From Sulfuritalea sp. (lineage in GTDB: Bacteria > Pseudomonadota > Gammaproteobacteria > Burkholderiales > Rhodocyclaceae), in NCBI GenBank assembly GCA_023700805.1, contig JAMPYF010000026.1:1-64000 (forward strand): DNA of 64,000 nucleotides, given 5' to 3'. The notes beneath the pieces were generated by a model. It saw only the letters and a program-made list of their open reading frames with translations, ran no database searches and had not been told where the DNA came from. Positions within the stretch are counted from its first letter, which is position 1. Each line of letters starts with the position of its first letter. This document shows positions 8,192-16,668 of the stretch, in pieces. The translations under genes and the position numbers were made by a program.

Positions 8192-8758
8192 ATGAAGCCC
8201 CGCCACATGATCGCCCTGCTGTCGATGTTCGCCGCCACGGCAGCCGGCGCCGAGAGCTATACCATCGACCACCGCCACACCTTCCCCGTCTTCGAGGTCA
8301 GCCACTACGGCTTCTCGCTGCAGCGCGGACGCTTCAACAAGCTGGCCGGCAAGCTCGAACTGGATCCCGGCGCGAAGAAAGGCTCGGTCGACATCAGCAT
8401 CGACATGACATCGGTGGACATGGGTTTCGAGGACTGGAACAAGCAGATGCGCGGCGAGCGTTTCTTCCAGACCGACAAGTTTCCGCAGGCGCGCTTCGTC
8501 GCGCGCGACTTCGCCTTCGACGCCGACCGGCCTGCCCCGATCAGCGGCGAACTGACCCTGCTCGGCGTGACCCGCCCGGTGCAGCTCAAGGTCGGCCAGT
8601 GGCGCTGCGCCAAGCATCCGATACTGCCGCGCCAGCTTTGCGGCGCCGATCTGGAGACCGCCATCAAGCGCTCCGATTTCGGCATGAACGCCAACCTCCC
8701 GGGCATCGGCGACGAGGTGAGGATTACGATTCCGGTCGAAGCCATAAAGGACTCCTGA
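8192..8758 (+). CDS. YceI family periplasmic lipid-binding protein
   Basis: The protein has 188 residues, with a signal peptide (about 1-20, TAAGA/ES). It has the YceI lipocalin-like beta-barrel: YTIDHRHTF near the N-terminus, then SVDISIDMTSVDMG, FPQARF and ELTLLGVTRPVQL. These proteins bind isoprenoid quinone-like lipids in the periplasm. The ATG follows AAGGAG. Its stop codon overlaps the start of the beta-propeller gene (TGATG), so the two are translationally coupled. Its frequent occurrence next to PQQ dehydrogenases suggests a role in electron transfer or quinone handling; that link is contextual. Confidence 0.9.
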   Translation: MKPRHMIALLSMFAATAAGAESYTIDHRHTFPVFEVSHYGFSLQRGRFNKLAGKLELDPGAKKGSVDISIDMTSVDMGFEDWNKQMRGERFFQTDKFPQARFVARDFAFDADRPAPISGELTLLGVTRPVQLKVGQWRCAKHPILPRQLCGADLETAIKRSDFGMNANLPGIGDEVRITIPVEAIKDS

Positions 8759-9831
8759 TGAAACTCAAATCGCCCCGCCCCGCCCGTTTGCTGCTCGCTG
8801 CCCTCGGTCTGATCCTCGCGCTGCCGGCGCTTGCCGCAGGCGGCCTCGCCTACGTCAGCAACCAGAAGGGCAATGTCACCACCATAAGCCTGGACAGCTT
8901 CGAAACCGTCGGCGAAATCGACGTCGGCGGCGCCTCGCCGCGCGGCCTGGGCGTCACCGCCGACGGCAGGCTGCTGGTGGTCGCGTCGCGCGACAAGGGA
9001 GATCTGGCCGTGGTCGAGCTCGCGACCGGCAAAGTCGTCAGGCGCATTGCCATCGGCAAGAACCCCGAGTTCGTCCGCGTGCGCGGCGACCAGGCCTTCG
9101 TCTCCTTCGAGCCGGCCTCGGCCGGCGGCCCGCCGCCCAAGCCGGGCTCGAAGGAAGCCATGGAACTCCAGCAGAAGCGCGCCGACGACAAGGAGGAGCC
9201 GGCGCGGATTGCGATCGTCGACCTCAAGGCCGGCAGGAAAATCGCCGAGATCACCGGCGGCATGGAAACCGAGGGCATCGAGTTCTCCGCCGACGGCAAC
9301 AAGATCATCGTCACCAACGAATCCGACAACAACCTGACGGTGCATGACATCGCCAGCGGCCGGCTGCTGAAAACCATCGACACCAAGCCCTACGGCACCC
9401 GTCCGCGCGGCATCAAGATGGCGCCCGACGGCAAGTCCTATGTCGCCACCATCGAGTTCGGCAACAAGCTGGTGCTGCTCGATGCCGGCTTCGACGTGGT
9501 GAAGGTGGTGGCGACCGGCGACACGCCCTACGGCGTGGCCTTCGGCCGCGACGGCAGCCGCCTCTATGTCGCGCTGGCCAAGGGCAAGGCTTTGCAGGTG
9601 TTCGACGCCGCGAGCCTCGTCAGCATCGCCGAATACCCGATCGGCGACCGCTGCTGGCATTTCACTTTCACTCCGGACGACAGGCACATCCTCGCTGCCT
9701 GCGGCCGCTCCGACGAAGTGGTGGTGCTCGATGCCGCCAGCGGCAAGATCGTCAAGCGCATCGCCGACAAGCAGATGCCCTGGGGCATCGTCACTTATCC
9801 GAAATCCTTCGGCAGCCTCGATACGCCCTGA
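8758..9831 (+). CDS. PQQ-dependent catabolism-associated YVTN beta-propeller protein
   Basis: The protein has 357 residues, with a signal peptide (about 1-26, LPALAA) and repeated propeller blades of the YVTN type (VVASRDKGDLAVVELATG, IIVTNESDNNLTVHDIASG, LYVALAKGKALQVFDAAS, ILAACGRSDEVVVLDAASG). A charged insertion near residues 125-145 (PPPKPGSKEAMELQQKR) interrupts two blades. It matches the beta-propeller family found only in PQQ-linked alcohol catabolism clusters; its biochemical role is not settled. The ATG overlaps the yceI stop by one base. The gap to the next, convergent gene contains one copy of the dispersed 12-mer. Confidence 0.88.
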   Translation: MKLKSPRPARLLLAALGLILALPALAAGGLAYVSNQKGNVTTISLDSFETVGEIDVGGASPRGLGVTADGRLLVVASRDKGDLAVVELATGKVVRRIAIGKNPEFVRVRGDQAFVSFEPASAGGPPPKPGSKEAMELQQKRADDKEEPARIAIVDLKAGRKIAEITGGMETEGIEFSADGNKIIVTNESDNNLTVHDIASGRLLKTIDTKPYGTRPRGIKMAPDGKSYVATIEFGNKLVLLDAGFDVVKVVATGDTPYGVAFGRDGSRLYVALAKGKALQVFDAASLVSIAEYPIGDRCWHFTFTPDDRHILAACGRSDEVVVLDAASGKIVKRIADKQMPWGIVTYPKSFGSLDTP

Positions 9832-9848
9832 GACACAGGCGGCCCAGG

Positions 9849-9860
9849 AGTTGGCGCTGA
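9849..9860 (-). repeat. dispersed 12-mer, one-mismatch intergenic copy
   Basis: TCAGCGCCAACT on the minus strand, in the 45-base gap between two convergent stop codons. Confidence 0.55.
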
Positions 9861-9876
9861 CAGCACGGCACCACTG

Positions 9877-10446
9877 TTACTCGATGGTCAAGATCGGCAG
9901 CCAATGGCTGCGCGGATCGCCCGGCGTCAGGTCGGCCGCACGTATCGGCCGCTGGCGCCGCTCGACGGGTACGCTGTCCGGGGTGATGAAAGGGTCCATG
10001 TCGACATCATGGACGCGGCCGACGATGCCGCGCCCGGTCAGCTCCATGCGGTAGTAGAGGCCGTTGAAGGGATCGATGTGCAGCGATTTCGGCGCCGTGC
10101 GCATGAACAGCAAGGCATATTCGAGCGGCACCAGGTCGTCGGCGCTGATGACCCGCGCCTCGCGCTCGACCGGGAAATGGCATAGCCGCTGCCGCGGCCC
10201 GGTCAGGCAACGGAACGGGCGCATGGCGAGAAAGTATTCTTCCAGCGTTTCGGCCATGGCGATGCTGAAACGGGTCCGCCCCGCCGTCTCGGGCGTGAAC
10301 ACGATGGTGCCGATGCGCTGTCGCTCGCCCTCGGCGTTGCTGAGCCAGATGCCGTGGCTGCCGGACAGGTCCGCGGCCATGGTCGCCGCGGCGGCCAATG
10401 ACAGCAGCGTGCCCGACAGCAGACTCGACACCCGTCTCAGGTCCAT
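9877..10446 (-). CDS. secreted protein of unknown function in the PQQ locus
   Basis: The protein has 189 residues from the ATG at 10446, chosen because it starts a normal signal peptide (MDLRRVSSLLSGTLLSLAAAATMAA); a start at 10488 would put 14 extra residues before it. The mature part has a lipocalin-like feel (GIWLSNAEGERQRIGTIVFTPE, a later YYRMELTGRGIVG) and two cysteines (C99-type positions in FRCLTGPRQRLC) that could form a disulfide. I do not recognise the family. It lies 117 bases after the dehydrogenase, but an intrinsic terminator sits between them, so it is either separately expressed or read through at a low level. Confidence 0.7.
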   Translation of the reverse strand: MDLRRVSSLLSGTLLSLAAAATMAADLSGSHGIWLSNAEGERQRIGTIVFTPETAGRTRFSIAMAETLEEYFLAMRPFRCLTGPRQRLCHFPVEREARVISADDLVPLEYALLFMRTAPKSLHIDPFNGLYYRMELTGRGIVGRVHDVDMDPFITPDSVPVERRQRPIRAADLTPGDPRSHWLPILTIE

Positions 10447-10469
10447 GGCATACCCTGCGCGCGCGGCGG

Positions 10470-10508
10470 AAAAAAAGACCGGCCGCAACTTGCGTTGCGC
10501 CGGCCTTT
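10470..10508 (-). terminator. intrinsic terminator of the PQQ dehydrogenase gene
   Basis: On the minus strand a long hairpin (AAAGGCCGGC / CCGGTCTTT outer arms with one mismatch, inner GCAAC/GTTGC arms) runs into seven T. It sits about 55 bases after the dehydrogenase stop codon. Confidence 0.85.
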
Positions 10509-10563
10509 GAATGAGGCAATCCGCATTCTCGGACGGATCACATCAGGAGGAGCCCATGCCGCC

Positions 10564-12321
10564 CTACTTGCCGCTCTTGTGCAGCTTGAAGACCCACATC
10601 GAACCACCCTGGTTCAGATAGTTGACCTTCTTCGCCACGTCCCCGCCCCACAGCGGAACCGCACCACCCCAACCCGAGGCGACGCCGATGTACTGCTCGC
10701 CGTCCTGTTCCCAGCTGACCGGTGGCGCAACGACGCCGGAACCGGTCTGGAAGGACCAGACTTCCTTGCCGGTCTTGGCATCGGCCGCCTTGAGGAATCC
10801 TTCCGGCGTGCCCCAGAACACCAGGCCGCCCTTGGTCGTCAGCACGCCGCCCCAGAGCGGGGCATTGTTCTTGACTTCCCAGACCACCTTGCCGGTGGCC
10901 GGATCGACCGCGCGCATGGCGCCGATGTAGTCGCCGCCGATGTCCTTCGGATCCAGCGTCTTGATGGTGAAGCCGGCGCCGAGATAGGCCGCGCCCTTCT
11001 TGTAGCTGACCGGTTCGTTCCAGATTTCCATGCCCCACTCGTTGGCCGGCACATAGAAATAGCCGGTGTCGGGACTGTAGGCCATCGGCATCTGGTTCTT
11101 GCCGCCGAGGAAGGACGGCGCGGAGAATACCGACGTACCCTTCTTGCCGTCGGCGCTCTTGGCCGGATCGCCGGGACGATTGGCCGGATCGAACTTGGGC
11201 CGGCCGTCGGCATCGAGTCCGGTGGCCCAGGTGATCTTCTTGACGAAGGGGAAGCCCTTCTGGAACTTGCCGGTCTTGGCATCGAGCACATAGAAGAAGC
11301 CGTTGCGGTCGGCCTTGCCGCCCAGATGCTTGCCGTCCTTGCCCTTGAAGGTGACGAACTCGTTGACGCCGTCATAATCCCAGCCGTCGTTCGGCGTGCC
11401 CTGGAAGTGCCAGACGATCTTGCCGGTGGCGACATCGATGGCCACGGTGGAGCAGGAATACAGGTTGTCGCCGGGACGCAGCGCGCTGTTCCACGGCGCC
11501 GGGTTGCCGGTGCCGAAATAGGCGAGGCCGGTTTCGGGATCGTAGGTGCCGCCGAGCCAGGTGGCGGCGCCGCCGGTCTTCCACAGGTCGCCGGGCCAGG
11601 TCGCGTTGGTGGTGCCGGAGATGCCGTTTTCCTTGCCGTCCTTCATGCCCATGTGGCCTTCGACCGTCGGCCGCACCCAGACCAGCTTGCCGGTCTTGGC
11701 GTCGCGCGCCTCGACGCGGCCGATGACGCCGAACTCGCCGCCGGAGACGCCGGTGAGGACCATGCCCTTGGCGATGATCGGCGCCGCGGTGGCGGAGTAG
11801 CCGGCCGAGTATTCGTCGATCTTCTCCTTCCACACCACCTTGCCGCTGTCCTGGTTCAGCGCCACCAGCTGCGCGTCGAGCGTGGCGAAGATCACCAGGT
11901 TGTCATAGAGCGCCGCACCGCGGTTGACCACGTCGCAGCAGGGCATGATGCCGTCGGGCAAGCGGTGCTCGTATTGCCAGAGCTTCTTGCCGGTCTTGGC
12001 GTCGAGGGCAAACAGGCGGGAATAGGAACCCGTCACGAACATCTTGCCGTTGTGGATCACCGGTTGCGACTCCTGGCCGCGCTGCTTCTCGCCGCCGAAG
12101 GAGAAAGACCATACCGGCACCAGATCCTTGACAGTCTTGGTGTTGATCTTGGCCAGCGGGCTGTAGCGCTGGCCCTGGGTGCCGAGGCCCCAGGACAAGA
12201 CGTCGCCGGGAGTCTTCGCGTCGCTTTCGATATCTTTGTCGGTGACCGCGGCGATCGCCGGTGCCGTCGCCAGGGTAATCAGGGCGCTGGCAACCAGCAC
12301 CGACGTCAGGGTACGTTTCAT
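10564..12321 (-). CDS. PQQ-dependent alcohol dehydrogenase with lanthanide-type active site
   Basis: The protein has 585 residues, with a signal peptide (about 1-25, APAIAA). It is an eight-bladed quinoprotein propeller with tryptophan-docking repeats (DAKTGKxLW). The vicinal disulfide Cys128-Cys129 is present, as are metal ligands Glu196 and Asn273 and the catalytic base Asp315 in the stretch GWDYDGVNE. Asp317, two residues later, is the extra acidic ligand that marks lanthanide-dependent XoxF/ExaF/PedH enzymes; calcium enzymes have Ala or Ser there. There is no cytochrome domain, so electrons go to the separate dihaem cytochrome. A TTG lies directly before the ATG, but the ATG follows AGGAGG at better spacing. 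A sigma-54 promoter and a UAS lie upstream. Chain-length specificity (methanol, ethanol or longer) cannot be read with certainty; it looks more like the ethanol group. Confidence 0.93.
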   Translation of the reverse strand: MKRTLTSVLVASALITLATAPAIAAVTDKDIESDAKTPGDVLSWGLGTQGQRYSPLAKINTKTVKDLVPVWSFSFGGEKQRGQESQPVIHNGKMFVTGSYSRLFALDAKTGKKLWQYEHRLPDGIMPCCDVVNRGAALYDNLVIFATLDAQLVALNQDSGKVVWKEKIDEYSAGYSATAAPIIAKGMVLTGVSGGEFGVIGRVEARDAKTGKLVWVRPTVEGHMGMKDGKENGISGTTNATWPGDLWKTGGAATWLGGTYDPETGLAYFGTGNPAPWNSALRPGDNLYSCSTVAIDVATGKIVWHFQGTPNDGWDYDGVNEFVTFKGKDGKHLGGKADRNGFFYVLDAKTGKFQKGFPFVKKITWATGLDADGRPKFDPANRPGDPAKSADGKKGTSVFSAPSFLGGKNQMPMAYSPDTGYFYVPANEWGMEIWNEPVSYKKGAAYLGAGFTIKTLDPKDIGGDYIGAMRAVDPATGKVVWEVKNNAPLWGGVLTTKGGLVFWGTPEGFLKAADAKTGKEVWSFQTGSGVVAPPVSWEQDGEQYIGVASGWGGAVPLWGGDVAKKVNYLNQGGSMWVFKLHKSGK

Positions 12322-12392
12322 CAAATCTACCTCCTGCCAAGTGTTTTATTGATCATCGGAGATGCCCTCGCATATCCGTACGGACTTGGTCA

Positions 12393-12407
12393 GCAAATAG
12401 GATGCCA
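12393..12407 (-). promoter_or_regulatory. sigma-54 promoter of the PQQ dehydrogenase
   Basis: The minus strand reads TGGCATC-CTAT-TTGC with ten bases between GG and GC. The predicted start is near 12381, 60 bases before the ATG. Confidence 0.8.
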
Positions 12408-12435
12408 GTGGATCTGGACTCATGAAAAGCCGCAT

Positions 12436-12467
12436 GGCGACAGCTTCGCGATGGTCGAAGCGTCGCC
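12436..12467. promoter_or_regulatory. inverted repeat between promoter and UAS
   Basis: Arms GGCGAC-AG-CTTCG and CGAAG-C-GTCGCC flank a seven-base centre. It could be a second regulator site or a bend site such as for IHF; nothing distinguishes these. Confidence 0.35.
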
Positions 12468-12512
12468 TGCGGCAGAAGCCACCTGACGCAAAAGCAGGCA
12501 GATGTTGCAGAA

Positions 12513-12532
12513 TGAGACAGGCGCGTGTCTCA
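12513..12532. promoter_or_regulatory. candidate enhancer (UAS) of the PQQ dehydrogenase
   Basis: TGAGACA-GGCGCG-TGTCTCA is a perfect 7-bp inverted repeat. Its centre is about 129 bases from the -12 GC, as at the cytochrome promoter. It overlaps the stop codon of the second TonB-dependent receptor. Confidence 0.65.
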
Positions 12533-14659
12533 GAAGCCGTAGCTGGCAGTCATCCCCAGCAGGTAGTTGCGGCCGGGGGCGGGCTCGAAAAAGTTGCTGT
12601 TGCCCTCGTTCACGATGACCGAGCCCGCGTATTTGCGGTCGCCGAGATTGTCGATGCGCAGGAACTCCTTGAACGTCCAGCCGCCCCTCGCCTGCTCGAA
12701 ACCCAGCCGCAGATTGGCGATGGCATAGGCCTCGGCGGCGTCGGAGTTACGGTCATCGACATACACCCTGGACACGGCGCGCGCTTCCAGCGCCGCGAGA
12801 AAGCCGCTGGCCGGATGGCGCCAGGACAGTTCGGCAAAGGCCGTGGTCGCCGGCACGCCGGGAATCCGGTTGCCCGCATTGACCAGGGTTGTCGGCACCA
12901 GGCAGGGCGTCGCGGTGCAGGTCAGGAAGGCCTGGTCATACACGGCGCGCAGCGCGGTGAGCGCGCCATAGACGCGGAAGTTCCCCGGCAAGCCCACGTC
13001 GGCACTCAGTTCGGCGCCTTCGCGCCGGGTGCCGGCGACGTTCTGGAACACGGCGCGGCCGCCGCTGTTGGACAGCGTCACCAGTTCGTCGCGGGTCTTG
13101 ATCTGGAACACCGCCGCGTTCAGCAGGGCGTCGCTGCCCAGCGCCGCCTTGACGCCGATTTCGAGGTTGTCGCTCTTGCTCGGGCGCAGGCCGAAATTGA
13201 GTCCGGCGCCGCCGGCCCGGTAGGACAACTCGTTCAGGGTCGGCGTCTCGAAGCCGCGGCCCCAGGCCGCGTAGAGATTCACCGCATCGCTGAGGCGGAA
13301 GCTGGCGCCCAGCGATCCGGTCACCGCGGCAAAGTCGGTGCGGCCGCTGTCGTCGCCGTTGCCGGTGATGACGAAGTGGTCCTTCGAGGCCACTTTGACC
13401 ATGCTGTTGCGCAGGCCGGCCACCAGGCGCCAGCGCGGCGTCGGCTCCCATTGCGTCTGCAGGTACTGGTCGAAGTTGAATATCTCGTTGGCCTCGTCGC
13501 GCTTGATCCGGCCCAGCACCCCCAACTGCGCGCCGATGAAGTTCTGGAAGCCGCGGCGGGTTTCGTTGAGCATGTCGTAATTGATCCCGGCACTGGTCGT
13601 GACGGGACCGCCGGCCAGTTCGCCGCGATGCGTCCAGCGCAGGTCGACGCCCCAGTAGTCGCGCACCAGGTCGATCACGCCGCCGGCCTGCCCGGCCGGC
13701 GTTTGCGCGCCGACGGTGATCGCCTGGAACTGGATCGTGTCGCGATGGCCGCGATAGAACATCAGGTTCGCCGTGTCGCCAGCGCCAACTTTCAATTCGT
13801 AATTGAGCCCGAGCTGCTGCTGGCTGACGCTCTTGCGCACGTCGAAGTCGTAGGCCGCCTGGCGCGCCTGTTGCGGGTTGGCATCATAGGCGGCGCGCGT
13901 GAGGCCGAGCGGATCCTGGATGTCGGGCATGTCCACGCTGTTGACCACCAGCGTCAGTCTGGAATCGGCCGCCGGCGCCCAGCGCAGCTTGGCATTGAGG
14001 CTTTCGCGCTTGGCCGCGCTGTGGTCGCGATAGCCGTCGGTGCGGAAAGTCGAGGCATCGACCACATAGTTGAAACCGCCGCGCTCGCCCGACAGCTTGG
14101 CGCCGATGCGCTGCGTGCCGTAGCTGCCCAGCGCGATGCCGGGTTCGAGGCGCATCCCGGGCGCGCCGTCTTCGGTGAAGACGCTGATGACCCCGCCCGA
14201 CGAATTCCCGTACAGCGCCGAGAACGGCCCGCGCAGGACTTCGATGCGCGCCGCCGAGCCGAGGTCGATGTGCGACACCTGGCCCTGGCCGTCGGGCATC
14301 GTCGCCGGGATGCCATCGGCGTAGATGCGCAGGCCGCGCACGCCGAAACTGGCGCGGGCGCCGAAGCCGCGCGAGGATATCTGCAGGTCCTGCGCATAGT
14401 TCTGCCGGTTCTGCGCGACGATGCCGGGTATGCGCGCGAGCGATTCGGACAGATTGATCTGGAGCTGGCCGTCCTGGATCTGTTCCCGGTTCAGGCTGTC
14501 GATAGAGACCGGCAGGTCGAAGCCCGACTGCTCGACGCGCGTCGCCGAGACGATGACGGGGCCGGTGGTCAGGGTGGGCGGTGCGGCAAGCGCGCCGGCG
14601 GCATGGATGCCGCCGATCAGGGCGGGCAGCAGCAGGCGGGCGGTGGTGGGCAGGGACAT
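12530..14659 (-). CDS. TonB-dependent outer-membrane receptor
   Basis: The protein has 709 residues from the ATG at 14659, which opens a normal signal peptide (MSLPTTARLLLPALIGG to ALA). A start at 14755 would add a basic non-signal stretch and run through the operator at 14743. A TonB-box-like GPVIVSATR is followed by a plug domain (SLARIPGIVAQNR, SSRGFGARASFGVRG, VLRGPFSALYGNSSGG) and a barrel ending in LLGMTASYGF. It resembles siderophore and metal-chelate receptors. It is last in a same-strand run tonB, kinase, regulator, receptor. A possible loop contains a Cys pair (TCTATPC). Its substrate is unknown; a lanthanide or copper chelate is suggested by context only. Confidence 0.87.
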   Translation of the reverse strand: MSLPTTARLLLPALIGGIHAAGALAAPPTLTTGPVIVSATRVEQSGFDLPVSIDSLNREQIQDGQLQINLSESLARIPGIVAQNRQNYAQDLQISSRGFGARASFGVRGLRIYADGIPATMPDGQGQVSHIDLGSAARIEVLRGPFSALYGNSSGGVISVFTEDGAPGMRLEPGIALGSYGTQRIGAKLSGERGGFNYVVDASTFRTDGYRDHSAAKRESLNAKLRWAPAADSRLTLVVNSVDMPDIQDPLGLTRAAYDANPQQARQAAYDFDVRKSVSQQQLGLNYELKVGAGDTANLMFYRGHRDTIQFQAITVGAQTPAGQAGGVIDLVRDYWGVDLRWTHRGELAGGPVTTSAGINYDMLNETRRGFQNFIGAQLGVLGRIKRDEANEIFNFDQYLQTQWEPTPRWRLVAGLRNSMVKVASKDHFVITGNGDDSGRTDFAAVTGSLGASFRLSDAVNLYAAWGRGFETPTLNELSYRAGGAGLNFGLRPSKSDNLEIGVKAALGSDALLNAAVFQIKTRDELVTLSNSGGRAVFQNVAGTRREGAELSADVGLPGNFRVYGALTALRAVYDQAFLTCTATPCLVPTTLVNAGNRIPGVPATTAFAELSWRHPASGFLAALEARAVSRVYVDDRNSDAAEAYAIANLRLGFEQARGGWTFKEFLRIDNLGDRKYAGSVIVNEGNSNFFEPAPGRNYLLGMTASYGF

Positions 14660-14742
14660 GAGTTTTCCAGGGAAAATCGAGAGAAGCGGCATTGTTGCCG
14701 GGTTCGCCTGCAAATGCCTGCGTCGAATCGCGCGTCTGCGGC

Positions 14743-14757
14743 TCATGATTTTCATGA
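14743..14757. promoter_or_regulatory. candidate operator TCATGATTTTCATGA (copy 2)
   Basis: It is identical over 15 bases to copy 1. It lies in the 108-base gap between the regulator stop and the second receptor, 83 bases upstream of the receptor start. Confidence 0.6.
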
Positions 14758-14767
14758 GCCGGATTCT

Positions 14768-15409
14768 TTACGCGTCGATCAGCCCGTTGCGGATCGCGAT
14801 CAAGGTCAGTTCGGCCGAGTTCCCGGCACCGAGTTTCTGCTTGATGTTGTAGAGGTGGGTGCCCACCGTGCGCGGGCTGAGGAACAGCACCTCGGCGATG
14901 TCGGCCACCGCCTTGCCGCGCGCCAGCATCACGAACACCTCGAATTCGCGCGCCGACAAGGCCTCCAGCGGATTGCCCTGGCTGCCGACCTGCTCGACCA
15001 CGATTTCCTGCGCCAGCGCGGGTTCGAGAAACAGCTTGCCCGCCGCGACCTGGCGGATCGCCTCGATCAGGGCATCGGCCGCACTGCGCTTGGTCAGGTA
15101 GCCAAGCGCGCCGGCCGCCAGGGCACGCCGCGGATGCGCGGTGTCCTCATGCGCGGACAGCACCAGCACGCGCACCGCCGGCCATTTCGCCAGCAACCTT
15201 GAGAGCGTTTCCAGGCCGCCCATGCCACCCATCGACAGGTCGAGCACCACCACGTCGGGAGCGACCTCGGCAAAGCACTTCAGCGCCTCTTCGCCGCTGC
15301 CGCATTCACCCACCACGCGCAAGTCACTGGTGGTATCGAGCAGCAGGCGAAAGCCCATGCGCACCACGGCGTGATCGTCGACCAGCATGATGCGCAACGT
15401 CTGGGTCAC
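14768..15409 (-). CDS. LuxR/NarL-type response regulator, MoxX-like
   Basis: The protein has 213 residues. The receiver domain (about 5-120) has acidic pocket DD, phosphorylatable Asp in VVVLDLSM, and T/S and K (SAHEDT, LTKRS). A C-terminal LuxR helix-turn-helix (LSAREFEVFVMLARGKAVADIAEVLFLSPRTVGTHLYNIKQKL) follows. It starts with GTG overlapping the kinase stop (GTGA), a coupled pair. NarL-type regulators paired with LapD/MoxY-type kinases control PQQ dehydrogenases in other bacteria (MoxX; PedR2 in Pseudomonas putida). The TCATGA repeat before three nearby genes is its most likely target, by position only. Confidence 0.9.
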   Translation of the reverse strand: MTQTLRIMLVDDHAVVRMGFRLLLDTTSDLRVVGECGSGEEALKCFAEVAPDVVVLDLSMGGMGGLETLSRLLAKWPAVRVLVLSAHEDTAHPRRALAAGALGYLTKRSAADALIEAIRQVAAGKLFLEPALAQEIVVEQVGSQGNPLEALSAREFEVFVMLARGKAVADIAEVLFLSPRTVGTHLYNIKQKLGAGNSAELTLIAIRNGLIDA

Positions 15410-16638
15410 TCGGAATCTCCCTGCAGCGGAAGCACCATGCTAACGCGGAAGCCGCCATCGACACAGGCCGCCGCATCGAGGCTGCCGCCCAGCGCCACGA
15501 CCCGCTCGCGCATGCCAACCAGGCCGTGACCCGCACTTGGCACGTCGGCAGCCTGGCCATCCGCCGCGACGCCCCGGCCATCGTCCTCGATGCTGACTTC
15601 CAGGCGGCCCTCGCGACGCGCCACCGCGAGCCGGATATGGCTCGCCTGCGCATGCTTGAGCACATTCGTCAGCGCCTCCTGCACGCAGCGAAACACGGCC
15701 AGCGTCACGGCCTCGCCGAGATCGCCAAGATCGCCTTCGAGCGTCAGCGCAAGTTCGATTTCCGGATGCAGGACCCGCCACTCGCGCCTGAGGTCGGTCA
15801 AGGCCGCGGCAAGATCCTGTTGCTCGAGCACGGCCGGGCGCAGTTCGCGCACGATGCGATGCACGCTGTCATAAAGCCCGGCGGCAATCCCGTCGATCCT
15901 GGCCGAGCCCTGTACCGCGCCGCCCGACTCGCCGCTGCGCGCGATCGACGCCGCGATGAGGCGGATCGCCGTCACCGACTGGCCGAGCTCGTCGTGCAGT
16001 TCGCGCGCCAGGCGCTTGCGCTCCTCCTCGACGCCGGCCTGGATCAGGCGCATCACCTCGCGGTTTTCCGCCAATTGCTGGGTGGTCGCCACCAGCCGCT
16101 GCGCATCGGCCTCGGTCGGCTGCAACAGGCGGCGCAGGAACAGCAGCAGCGCCACGTGCAGCACGGCGACGAAACCGAGGCCAAGCAGGAAAATCGCGCT
16201 CATGCTGTCCCAGGCGTCCAACACGGCACGCGAGGCATCGGGGACGATCTCGATGCGCGCCCCCGGCAAGCGGATCACGGTGCCCTCCAGCCGCGGCCGC
16301 ATGCGTGCCTCGAACCACTCGGGAGCGCGGCGCCCGGCCTTGTAGGTCGCCGGCGGCGAGGTGTAACGCAGCACGCCGTCGTCGGAATAGAGGCGGATCT
16401 CGTTGGCGCGGACCCGCCCCAGGCTTTGCAGGTAATCGACCATCACCGCCGGCGCCGAGCCGAATACCCGGCTGGTCTGCGCCGCGGTGCCAAGCACCTG
16501 CACCGTGACCCGGTGCGCGGCCTCGATCTCTTCCTGGATCGAACTGCGGTGGTTGTCCACCAGCAGCCAGGTCAGCACCACCAGGAAGCCCAGGTTGAGG
16601 CCGGCCACCATCAGGTTCAGCCGCAGGCGCAGGCTCAT
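15406..16638 (-). CDS. sensor histidine kinase with LapD/MoxY-like periplasmic domain
   Basis: The protein has 410 residues. Membrane helix 1 is at about 8-28 (LNLMVAGLNLGFLVVLTWLLV). A periplasmic region at about 30-165 has the N-terminal pattern of the LapD_MoxY_N domain. Helix 2 is at about 170-195. A HisKA_3 dimerisation domain carries the phospho-His in ARELHDELGQ, and a HATPase domain follows (FRCVQEALTNVLKHAQA, DDGRGV, GHGLVGMRERV). It is a NarX/UhpB-class kinase. The kinase starts 30 bases after tonB and overlaps the regulator by four bases. The periplasmic domain would be placed to sense a substrate or metal, for example a lanthanide as described for PedS2. Confidence 0.9.
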   Translation of the reverse strand: MSLRLRLNLMVAGLNLGFLVVLTWLLVDNHRSSIQEEIEAAHRVTVQVLGTAAQTSRVFGSAPAVMVDYLQSLGRVRANEIRLYSDDGVLRYTSPPATYKAGRRAPEWFEARMRPRLEGTVIRLPGARIEIVPDASRAVLDAWDSMSAIFLLGLGFVAVLHVALLLFLRRLLQPTEADAQRLVATTQQLAENREVMRLIQAGVEEERKRLARELHDELGQSVTAIRLIAASIARSGESGGAVQGSARIDGIAAGLYDSVHRIVRELRPAVLEQQDLAAALTDLRREWRVLHPEIELALTLEGDLGDLGEAVTLAVFRCVQEALTNVLKHAQASHIRLAVARREGRLEVSIEDDGRGVAADGQAADVPSAGHGLVGMRERVVALGGSLDAAACVDGGFRVSMVLPLQGDSE

Positions 16639-16668
16639 CGATGCATCACTCGGCTTGCTGGCAATAGT

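Noticed and set aside
12322-12324. TTG directly before the PQQ dehydrogenase ATG as start codon
   Set aside because: The ATG has the better spacing to AGGAGG and starts a normal signal peptide.
14674-14695. possible sigma-54 promoter before the second receptor
   Set aside because: CGGCAAC-AATG-CCGC keeps the GG-N10-GC spacing but lacks the -24 T and the TTGC -12 box. Too weak to claim.
12422-15202. 926-residue open frame on the plus strand
   Set aside because: It runs antisense through the second receptor and the response regulator; composition and lack of motifs mark it as a shadow.
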